Assembly (NCBI GenBank): GCA_002067095.1
Contig: MVQD01000082.1
Location: forward strand, 1 to 62,422
Origin: Methanoregulaceae archaeon PtaB.Bin056
GTDB lineage: Archaea; Halobacteriota; Methanomicrobia; Methanomicrobiales; Methanospirillaceae
Length of the DNA: 62,422 nt
Reading direction: 5' to 3'
Position numbers and translations under genes: made by a program. Shown piece by piece: positions 44,232 to 53,300 of the stretch (positions are counted from its first letter, which is position 1; each line of letters opens with the position of its first letter). A model generated the notes under the pieces. The model was not told where the DNA came from, did not search any database, and saw only the letters and a list, made by a program, of their open reading frames with translations.

Positions 44232-47200
44232 CGTGCACTACCCAGTATCCGGATAAAATGTGTCTTCTCTCCTTTACCGTCTTTTTTTTCTTCACCTGTA
44301 TGGTCGCAACTACGCTCCTCCTCCCTGCTTCAGCTGCGACCACCGAGATCCGGGTGGTAAAATACGCTGTCGATGAGGTCTCCATCCTTGCCGAAAAGAC
44401 TGTCGGTTACCGGTGGATGGAGCAGAACCTGCGTGTATACGGGGATGGAGCCACCCATTACTACCACCAGGGACCAATTTTTATAGATGATCCTGACCCT
44501 GCAAAGCAGGAGGCACTCCGGTGGAACCCCGCGGAGGACACGAACGTCCAGGAGAAGGACATGGGCGCGGTCAAGGGCACGAACCTAAAGGACCTCTGCA
44601 ACCTGGTGGGGGGCATGGAGCCTGGAGACACGCTGAAAATACGCTCATCAGACGGCTGGTACAAGATGCTCCCCTACAAGAACGTGTATGAATATTCCAG
44701 CCGCGAGGGACCGATCATCATCTGCTGGAACAAGGACGGCAAGTACCCGGACACCGGGTACACTGACGGGATGCGGATAGTCTGGTTCGCCGATACCTCT
44801 ACCAACCCCTGGGGCATCCATGCGTTCGGCGTATGGGACTGGCATGAAGCGGCGGATGAAAAGTACTGGTACTATTACCAGCAGGGAAACGAGAAGTACC
44901 CCACCACGACGGGACTTTCCGGGATGTATATCTCCGAGATACTCATATACAGCCAGGATGAGCCGGCCGGGAGCATCGATGTTACTTCAACTCCGACGGG
45001 TGCAGAGATCATTTTCGACGGAGATGAAACGGGAGAGGTGACCCCTTTTACCCTGAAGGAAATCCCTGCAGGCAGCCATACTGTCAGCGTCCGGAAAGAG
45101 GGCTACCTTTCATCAGATGAAGAATGGGTCGATGTGACCCACGGGATGGCTATCCCGGTTCATTTCGATCTCGAGCGTGAATTCTCCTCCGCCACTTCAG
45201 GAACGAGTGACGCAACTTTACCCGGCGGTATCCGGTTCGATGGGGAGCAGGGGTCTCTTGGAGTGGTGATGGATGGGATCAGCGGAAATGTCACGATGCT
45301 CGCCGCGAACGGGGCAAGCCAGGTCTGCAGGAGCGGCCAGACCCTCTCCTACCGGATTGCGACGGATATGCTGCACGCTTCTCCGTCTCAATGGGCAAGG
45401 CTCTATGTCTTTTCACACAGGGGGTATACAAGCGATCATGCGCTTGAGGTCAGGGTCAATTCGGTGAAAGCCGGTATTCCCGATCGCTCGACCTATCACC
45501 ATGCCGATGGGAGAGTCTCTGAGACGCTTGCCTTCAATGTGACCCCGATGGTTCAGACAACCGGTGCGATCGAAGTGTCTATCAGAAATCCCCCCGGAGG
45601 AAACGAGTGGACTGTCTATCCTCCGGTCCTCCTCTTGTTGCATCATGACGGCGGTGAACAGACGCAAAAGAACTGGGTCGCTGAAGGCACAGGGTTCATC
45701 CGGGCCGTTGAGGACTATTCTGTTCAGGACCTGGAAAATATCACCATCACGGACTTTTCCGATATCCAACCGGGACATTCTGGTGCGGAACTCGTGGTGA
45801 TCGGCACTGCGCCGGAGATATCTGACACTTCATTTCCTATAGTCCTCCAGAATTCAGTCCGTATACCCGGAATACATACGCACGAAAAGGACGGGGTGTG
45901 GTTCTGCCGTTTCAATGTCACCTCACAATTACCCGGGTATGTCCATACTGAATTCATCTGGAACGCAGTCGATCCCATGGATCAGACCGAAGTCGCACCG
46001 AGACTGGCGATCCTCTCCCTTTCATATCCGGAAAAACCAGCCACATCTGAACAGGGTGGCGGATTTTCGCCTCCTGTGAGCCCGACGAGTCCCCGACCCA
46101 CGGATGACGGCCAACATCTCTCATCTCCCACACCTTCTGTTCCCACTTCCCCTTCTCCGGGAGTGTCTGCGATACACACAGGGGTCGTTTTGCAGGATGA
46201 ATCCTTCCTCTCCCGGATATGGAGAACGATCTTCTGGATCTTTGGAATCCCATTCCCCGAATACCAGACACATGCCTTTGTAAGCGGAGAGGAGTATTCC
46301 CGGGACTTCGATGACCGGGGAGGCGACGCCCACTCTCCCGATCACCTGGATCCGTCTCTTCCTTCCTATCCGCTCAATGTCACCACGACTCCACCCGGCG
46401 CCATGCTCACTGTCTCCGGCCTTGCAGAAATAAGCATTGCACCAGCGACATTGCTCTTGCCTGAGGGGGAATACCTCCTGGAAGCAGAGATGGATGGGTA
46501 CCTGGTAAACCAGACCCTGGTGCACATAACAGGCCCACTCGAGATCACCCTCGTTCTGATACCTGATGACACTGCGCAGAAGAGTGACCTCGCGGAAACG
46601 CCTGCAAGGTCGCGGCATGGCGGCCTATTGATCGTCACCTATCCCGGCAACCTCGAACTCTCGGTTGATAACAAGGTCATGGAGGGCAAGAGCCCCCTTG
46701 TTCTGTATGGATTAAAAGAGGGATACCACACCGTGAAAGCAACCCGGCCGAGTGCAACAGTCGGCAAGGGTGAGAGTATCATTGCAAGGGGGTGGATCCA
46801 CCACGATGCGATGTCCATGTGTGAACTTGATTTTGTGAGTGCAAGGCTGGACCGGACGATACGGATCACCAATCTTTCAGGACCTCCTGCTGCATTCACG
46901 CTGAATGGGTTTTACCCATTGCTGCATACTCCGGTCACCATCGATGTTTCCCGGACAGGGTCATTTATCACCCTTATGGGAGAGCGCACCTTCACGAGCG
47001 TTCCCATCCCGGACAGTATGTGGGACGGCAGTGAATTCATCCTCCCTCCATATCTCGGGAATTATCATACAATCGCGATTGAGTCCTCACCACCAGGTGC
47101 CGAGATATTCATCGACGGGGCAAGGACCGGAAATATCACGCCCTCCCTTGTGACCGGATTGTCCGAAGGCCCGCACCGCGTGATGGTGTCATTGCCGGGA

Positions 47201-47497
47201 TACATTCCGGCACAGAGACTCATCAGTGTACCAAGGACTAATGAGGAGGTCGTCAAAGGAACCGTCTCTTTCATCCTCGACACGTATGCAGGCGGCCCGC
47301 TGCGAGTCGAGAGCATCCCTAATGGTGCCGCGATATTCCTTGATGGGATTGCAACGGGGGAGAAGACGCCATCCTCCTTCTCCGGGATCCCCGTGGGTGT
47401 CCATGAACTTACCCTCAAGTCCGGCGAGATTACGAGGTCAAGGGATATCACGATCCGTCCGGACAATGCAAACAGGTACGTGGTGGTGATGGAGTAG
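44228..47497 (+). CDS. large secreted protein: WMEANL domain plus DUF3344-like and PEGA repeats
   Basis: 1089 aa from ATG 44228 (ATGA overlap with wtpC). Signal peptide ends ASA. Order: WMEANL domain (about 37-240; WMEQNLRVYGDGATHYYHQG, TNPWGIHAFGVWDWHE); PEGA 1 (about 249-318; SIDVTSTPTGAEIIFDGDET); a beta-sandwich like DUF3344 (about 328-600); Ser/Thr/Pro-rich linker (about 611-650); then four further PEGA or PEGA-like units (about 713-1089; IESSPPGAEIFIDGARTG, VESIPNGAAIFLDGIATG). No C-terminal membrane helix. A cell-surface protein whose translation is coupled to the oxyanion importer. Ends in TAG. Confidence 0.8.
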   Translation: MTCTTQYPDKMCLLSFTVFFFFTCMVATTLLLPASAATTEIRVVKYAVDEVSILAEKTVGYRWMEQNLRVYGDGATHYYHQGPIFIDDPDPAKQEALRWNPAEDTNVQEKDMGAVKGTNLKDLCNLVGGMEPGDTLKIRSSDGWYKMLPYKNVYEYSSREGPIIICWNKDGKYPDTGYTDGMRIVWFADTSTNPWGIHAFGVWDWHEAADEKYWYYYQQGNEKYPTTTGLSGMYISEILIYSQDEPAGSIDVTSTPTGAEIIFDGDETGEVTPFTLKEIPAGSHTVSVRKEGYLSSDEEWVDVTHGMAIPVHFDLEREFSSATSGTSDATLPGGIRFDGEQGSLGVVMDGISGNVTMLAANGASQVCRSGQTLSYRIATDMLHASPSQWARLYVFSHRGYTSDHALEVRVNSVKAGIPDRSTYHHADGRVSETLAFNVTPMVQTTGAIEVSIRNPPGGNEWTVYPPVLLLLHHDGGEQTQKNWVAEGTGFIRAVEDYSVQDLENITITDFSDIQPGHSGAELVVIGTAPEISDTSFPIVLQNSVRIPGIHTHEKDGVWFCRFNVTSQLPGYVHTEFIWNAVDPMDQTEVAPRLAILSLSYPEKPATSEQGGGFSPPVSPTSPRPTDDGQHLSSPTPSVPTSPSPGVSAIHTGVVLQDESFLSRIWRTIFWIFGIPFPEYQTHAFVSGEEYSRDFDDRGGDAHSPDHLDPSLPSYPLNVTTTPPGAMLTVSGLAEISIAPATLLLPEGEYLLEAEMDGYLVNQTLVHITGPLEITLVLIPDDTAQKSDLAETPARSRHGGLLIVTYPGNLELSVDNKVMEGKSPLVLYGLKEGYHTVKATRPSATVGKGESIIARGWIHHDAMSMCELDFVSARLDRTIRITNLSGPPAAFTLNGFYPLLHTPVTIDVSRTGSFITLMGERTFTSVPIPDSMWDGSEFILPPYLGNYHTIAIESSPPGAEIFIDGARTGNITPSLVTGLSEGPHRVMVSLPGYIPAQRLISVPRTNEEVVKGTVSFILDTYAGGPLRVESIPNGAAIFLDGIATGEKTPSSFSGIPVGVHELTLKSGEITRSRDITIRPDNANRYVVVME

Positions 47498-47665
47498 GGT
47501 ATAGACATAACCGGTTCGGAATTCAATTGAAAGCGAACTGAATATCCCCTAATCGTTCACTGCCCATATTCTGCAGGAGTCGTCAAATACCCTTCAATGA
47601 CCGGATCGGCAATGTTGTCCCCTCTTTATCTTTCTCATGATCAGTCTGCTGATCTATTGTATGGA

Positions 47666-47704
47666 ACTAAATAATCAAAATTGTTTAACTTTTGCTATTA
47701 AAAG
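47666..47704 (+). promoter_or_regulatory. AT-rich promoter region of the phosphoesterase-dockerin gene
   Basis: An AT-rich island in the 232-base gap carries AACTAAATAATC and GCTATTAAAAGG. The latter ends about 26 bases before the ATG at 47730, suited to a leaderless or short-leader transcript. This separates the gene from the wtp operon. Confidence 0.4.
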
Positions 47705-47729
47705 GTAAGTGTTAAGAAAATAGCGGCCA

Positions 47730-50168
47730 ATGAACTCGAAAAAACAGATCACGCGGGCAGGCGGATCAGAAAAAAGTGGGTTTTCAACTATGAGGGGGAA
47801 TACCTGGGAACGAATTATTCTCATCACGATAGTGCTCTTTTCAGCGTGCATGAACGAACCGGTAGTGGCTGAAATGACGGATGTCAAGACACCAGCAATT
47901 CTCTGGGGACCGTATATTACCGGCACTACAACGACGGGTACGATCGTGAACGTGAAGACGGATATCGCTTCCAACCTGACCATTGAGTATGCAACGGACG
48001 AGTATTTTTCTGCAAATTCAGGGTATGACCACTCTGCCACCGATGATCTCCCCACCATGCTCCACCATGTCCCGCTTACCGGGTTGGCAGCCGGGACCCT
48101 GTATCACTACCGGGTCTTGTATGACGGTCAATCTACCGGGGATTTGCATTTTTCCACCTTCCCGGAGAGTGGCCCGGTCATTTTCATCGTCTACAGCGAT
48201 ACCCAGGACCAGCTGCCTACTTTCAGCCAGCTGGACCGGCACAAGCTGGTCGCAGACCGGATAGCACAGGAACTGGATGTAGCGTTTGTAGTGAACTCGG
48301 GCGACCTGGTGAACAATGCCGCAAACCTCTCCGACTGGGACCGCTATTTTGCCGCCGGCAGGATGATGATGGCAAATACCACGGTCTTCCCCGCTCTCGG
48401 AAACCATGATGCCAACCATTCCAACTATTACCTGGCATATGGAGTACCGGAATATTACTCGTTCGACTGTGCGGATGTTCACGTGAGCGTCCTTGACAGT
48501 AACAGCTGGGCCTGGTCCGATTTCCCCGCACAAAGCGGCTGGCTCGCCCAGGATCTCCAGACGGAGAAGCCTTTCCGGTTCATCTCGTTCCACCATCCTC
48601 CTTATACTTCGGAACGGAATCATTTCGGAGGTTATGAGAACATCCGGCTTGAATGGGAAGATGAATTCATTGACCACAATGTGACCGCGGTGTTCAACGG
48701 GCATGTCCATGCATACGAGCGATTCCTTACACACGGCATCCATTACTTTGTGTCGGGAACCGGGGGAGGGCCTGCGTACAATCTCGCAGATCCAAGGGCC
48801 GGGTATTCCCAGAACAGCCTTGAATATGCACTTGCGTATATCCGCGTTACCGTGGATCCCTCAAGGCAGAAGGCAACAGCCGAAGTGATTCGGGTAGCGG
48901 ATGTCTCATCAGATCTCAAGAGCATCACGACGATGTACCCTCCCGGAACTATCTTTGAGACTGTGATCATGAGTCTGGGAGGACTGCCGGTTGCAGAGTT
49001 CACTTCAGATATTCAGACAGGTCCCTGCCCGCTGACCGTACAGTTCACCGACCAGTCCGCAGGTGATGGCATAACAGGCTGGGCCTGGGATTTCCAGAAC
49101 GATGGCATGGTCGATTCTATCGAGCAGAATCCGTCGTTCAACTATACAACCGCAGGCACCTACACCGTGAACCTCACTGTCTCGAGTGCTGCCGGAAGCG
49201 ATTCAGAAGCAAAGACAGCGTACATTACAGTCACTGCTCCGCAAGAGACCGAGCCGGAGATTTACCTTTCGCCGTCCTCATTGTCGGTTGCGAATGGAAT
49301 GACAGAGGAATTTGAACTACGTGTATCCTCTCTCCCTGATGGTCTTTCAGGATATGACCTCCGGGTGACACTCAATAATTCAGCAGTCGCAGAGATTGTA
49401 GATGTCCAGTATCCCGCTTGGGCGTTGCTTCACAACACCACCCCGCAGGTTCCAGGTGACTCCTTCCGTCTGAGTGCGGTTGATATAGGGAGGTCGATCG
49501 AACCGGGAGCCGGAACTACGATCCTTGCGACCGTCACTCTCCGAGGAGACAGCACGGGAACCAGCGCGATTACCATATCAGAGATACACCTGGACGCAGA
49601 TGGGGGAGCAATGATAACCCCTGAAGTTACCCATGGCTCTATTGTGGTCCATATTCCAATGACTGCTGATTTTATCGCGAATGTGACTACGGGCAAAGCG
49701 TCCACTGCAAGACCCCTGTTCGTTGCATTCACGGACCTATCCAACGGTATGCCACAGGGTTCGCTCTGGTCCTGGGACTTTGATGACAACGGAGTGGTGG
49801 ACAGCATCCTCCAGAACCCGGAGGCATCCTACACTACTCCAGGGAATTACACAGTATCACTGACAGTGCAGAATGCCTACAGTTCCGATACCGAGACAAA
49901 AACCGATTATATCCGGATCACACGGTACGTCAAGCCGTTCCCGGGCCAGTCGAGTGATCCCACAGACCCTGACGGCGATTTCCTGTATGAAGATATCAAC
50001 GGAAACGGAAGACTCGACTACGACGATATCGTCCTGTATTACGAGAACATGCAGTGGACCCGCGACCAGACTGATGTTGGGATCGAGCCCTATGATTACA
50101 ACCAGAATGGCCGGATCGATTACGACGATGTGGTAGCCCTGTACCAGCAACTGCTGGAAGGCCACTGA
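47730..50168 (+). CDS. secreted metallophosphoesterase with PKD, cohesin and dockerin modules
   Basis: 812 aa. N-terminal export signal (IILITIVLFSACM, possible lipobox), then a purple-acid-phosphatase-like N-domain and calcineurin-type catalytic domain with all metal motifs: YSDTQD, NSGDLVNN, GNHDANH, SFHHPPY and GHVHAYERF (to about residue 400). Then PKD 1 (about 420-505), a cohesin (about 510-645; SGYDLRVTLNN, VDIGRSIEPGAG), PKD 2 (about 645-735), and a type I dockerin (about 745-810) with two calcium loops DINGNGRLDYDD and DYNQNGRIDYDD. Carrying cohesin and dockerin in one chain allows chaining with similar proteins. Substrate unknown. Confidence 0.85.
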   Translation: MNSKKQITRAGGSEKSGFSTMRGNTWERIILITIVLFSACMNEPVVAEMTDVKTPAILWGPYITGTTTTGTIVNVKTDIASNLTIEYATDEYFSANSGYDHSATDDLPTMLHHVPLTGLAAGTLYHYRVLYDGQSTGDLHFSTFPESGPVIFIVYSDTQDQLPTFSQLDRHKLVADRIAQELDVAFVVNSGDLVNNAANLSDWDRYFAAGRMMMANTTVFPALGNHDANHSNYYLAYGVPEYYSFDCADVHVSVLDSNSWAWSDFPAQSGWLAQDLQTEKPFRFISFHHPPYTSERNHFGGYENIRLEWEDEFIDHNVTAVFNGHVHAYERFLTHGIHYFVSGTGGGPAYNLADPRAGYSQNSLEYALAYIRVTVDPSRQKATAEVIRVADVSSDLKSITTMYPPGTIFETVIMSLGGLPVAEFTSDIQTGPCPLTVQFTDQSAGDGITGWAWDFQNDGMVDSIEQNPSFNYTTAGTYTVNLTVSSAAGSDSEAKTAYITVTAPQETEPEIYLSPSSLSVANGMTEEFELRVSSLPDGLSGYDLRVTLNNSAVAEIVDVQYPAWALLHNTTPQVPGDSFRLSAVDIGRSIEPGAGTTILATVTLRGDSTGTSAITISEIHLDADGGAMITPEVTHGSIVVHIPMTADFIANVTTGKASTARPLFVAFTDLSNGMPQGSLWSWDFDDNGVVDSILQNPEASYTTPGNYTVSLTVQNAYSSDTETKTDYIRITRYVKPFPGQSSDPTDPDGDFLYEDINGNGRLDYDDIVLYYENMQWTRDQTDVGIEPYDYNQNGRIDYDDVVALYQQLLEGH

Positions 50169-50190
50169 AACGAGTTTGATTCAACCCCCT

Positions 50191-50199
50191 TCTTTTTTG
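50191..50199 (+). terminator. T-rich terminator candidate after the phosphoesterase gene
   Basis: TCTTTTTTG about 23 bases after the stop, the U-run type of archaeal terminator. No strong hairpin precedes it. Confidence 0.4.
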
Positions 50200-50209
50200 T
50201 TAACTTAAT

Positions 50210-50224
50210 CTATTTAATTAAAAG
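50210..50224 (+). promoter_or_regulatory. TATA-like element for the 1732-residue protein gene
   Basis: CTATTTAATTAAAAG in an AT-rich stretch; transcription would start near 50240, leaving about 75 bases of leader before ATG 50317. Confidence 0.45.
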
Positions 50225-50316
50225 ACAAAAAGAAAGGTTATTATTATCTCAATAAGATGACACTCTTCAAACAAATTTAGTTAACAAAATCATTGAAGAA
50301 AAGAGTGCTGCTTACT

Positions 50317-53300
50317 ATGTCTACGAATTGCAGAAAATCCTTCCTTGTTACCGCAATTCTATTCCTTGCGGTATTCATGGTCGCGCCCGCGATGGCGGCG
50401 ACCACATCGGTACAGATCGTGAAATACGCGAGTGACGGGACCACCATCCTCAACCAGACGATGGTCAATTACACGTGGATGGAGGCGAACCTGCCTGTCC
50501 TCGGGGATGGAACCACGCATTACTACCACCAGGGCCCGGTCTTCATCGATGACCCGAACGAGACCCTTGAGCAGGAACTGCGCTGGAACCCCGAAGAGGA
50601 CACCAATGTCGACACGAAAGACATGGGTGCCGTGAAGGGGACCAACTTAAAAGACCTCTGTGACCTCGTAGGGGGGATGTCTGCCGGGGAAGAAGTCAAG
50701 ATCCTGTCTTCCGATGGGTGGAACAAACGTTTTGCGTACGAGAACGTCTACGGATACTCAAGTCGTGAAGGTCCTATCGGTATCTGCTGGTACAAGAACG
50801 GCCAGTACCCTGATTCAGGGTATTCGGATGGCATTAGAATGGTCTGGTTCGCAGATAACTCCACCAATCCCTGGGGAATCCATGCGTTCGGGAACTGGGA
50901 CTGGCACGAGGCAGCAGCCGAAGAATACTGGTATTACTATATCTCGGGTGGGGAGTATTACCCGACCACGACCGGAATTTCCGGCCAATATGTGAACCGG
51001 GTGTACATCTATAGTAATGATCCTGTACCCACTGTGCCGGAGGCGGCATTCATTTCCGATGTTCAGTCGGGCACCGCCCCGCTGACGGTCCAGTTCACCG
51101 ACCAGTCGAAAGGTTCACCGACGGCGTGGACTTGGGACTTCGAGAACGACGGCACCGTTGATTCCACCGAGCCGAGCCCGAGCCACATCTACGACACTGC
51201 CGGGACCTACACCGTGAAGCTCACGGTGACGAATGGAGCAGGCAGCGATGAGGAGATCAAGACAGACTACATCACGGTCACCTCTCCACCATCCGTCGAT
51301 GAGCTCTTCAACGGCACCGTCACCCTTACCGAGGGCGAGACCTTCACCGTCACCGCCTACAACACAGGTGGCGGGACCTACACAGTGAACCGGACAACCC
51401 CGCTCGGCGCACTCGATGCAGTCGCCACGCTCCAGGGGTTCGCCTACGACGTGACCGACAAGAACTTCGCCTCGTCAGGAGCGTTGCTCCTGGATAATAT
51501 TGGCACGTATCTTTACCAGAAGACACCCAAAAAAGCCTGGTATGCCTATGTAAACGAAGTATACAAGGACGGATACAACAATCCGGCCGGTGCCCTGAAC
51601 CTGATAGGCCTGAATGACGGCGACACCATCGAGTTCTACTTCGTAGAAGGGGACGTTGCCAATCCAACCGACTATTTTGCAGTCACTACAGCAGCCAGTG
51701 CCACGGTGAAGATCACAGCAGACATCCAACCTGCAGGACCGGTTGTAGACACCCTCTTTGACGGCACGGTTACACTGACACCTGACACTACATTCAATGT
51801 CACCGCCTACAACACAGGTGGCGGGACCTACACAGTGAACCGGACAACCCCGCTCGGCGCACTCGATGCAGTCGCCACGCTCCAGGGGTTCGCTTACGAC
51901 GTGACCGACAAGAACTTCGCCTCGTCAGGAGCACTGCTCCTGGATAATATTGGCACGTATCTTTACCAGAAGACACCTAAAAAAGCCTGGTATGCCTATG
52001 TCAACGACATATACAAGGATGGATACAACAATCCGGCCGGTGCCCTGAACCTGATAGGCCTGAATGACGGCGACACCGTCGAGTTCTACTTCGTAGAAGG
52101 GGATGTTGCCAATCCAAGCGACAATTCCGCAGTTACATCCGCAGCCAGCGCCGCAGTGAAGATCACAGTAGAAATCAGCGGGTCGACACCCACGGAACCA
52201 GACTGGACGCTCGCGCTCTCCGGCGCACGTTCCCAGTCGGTAACAAAGACCTACTTCGAACAGGGGCTCGCATGCCCATCGTCCGGCCACATGGTGAGCT
52301 ATACCGATGCCGAGGGAGGCGTGTGGAGCGGTGTGCCGCTCTGGCTCCTCGTCGCAATGGTTGATGACAACCCTGATTCCGGGCCTGACCACTTCAACTT
52401 CAACGATGCACTCGCCGCAGAAGGGTACTCAATCAAGGTGACTGCTGGCGACGGGTACGAGATCAACTTCGAGAGTGGGGATATCGCCCGCAACAACGAC
52501 TACATCGTCGCAAACACCCTTAACGGCACGGCGCTGCCGCTGGAAAAGCCGAACAGCACAAAGTTATGCTTCCCGCTCCAGATGATCGGCCCCGCCGTCT
52601 CATCCGGGCAGCTGGTAGGGAATATCACTTCTATCGAACTCGTCGGGCTTCCCGAGCCCTCCGAGGGCTGGACGCTCACTATGGAAGGCGACGTGGTGGA
52701 CGTCATCACGCAGCAATACTTCGAGGAGGGCATCGCCTGTCACCACAACACCACCTGGACCGATGGCAGCGGGAATGTATGGAGTGGCGTCCTTCTCTGG
52801 GAGCTTGCGGGTGCGGTAGATGACATCGAGACCACAGCGCACTGGACCTTCAACGACACGAGGGCAGCTTCGGGATACACAATACGAGTCATTGCCGGTG
52901 ACGGATACAACAAGACCTTTACCAGCACTGACGTTGCGCGGAGCAATAACTACCTGGTGGCTAACATGAAGAACGGCGAGCCGTTGAGCGGAACCGAAGC
53001 TCCTCTCCGGCTGGTGGGCGCCAATGCCACGGGAGGGAAGAGTGTGGGTGCCATCGCAACTATCAGACTCGAAGGACTCCCTGCATACCCGGCGGGAGAC
53101 TGGAGCCTGCTGCTGGACGGTGCCATCAGAGACTCAATTTCACAACCTGAATTTGAGGATTGGGCATCTTGCCACTCCGCGACGTATGACGACGGGGCAG
53201 GAAACGTGTACGAAGGTATCCCGCTCTGGCGCCTGATGGGCTGGGTCGACGACAGGATCCCCCATGGGCAGAACGGCTTCAATAATGCCCTGGCAAATGC

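Noticed and set aside
51349-52122. Repeats read as a CRISPR array or insertion sequence
   Set aside because: The repeats are long, in frame and encode protein domains; no short direct repeats with spacers or terminal inverted repeats.
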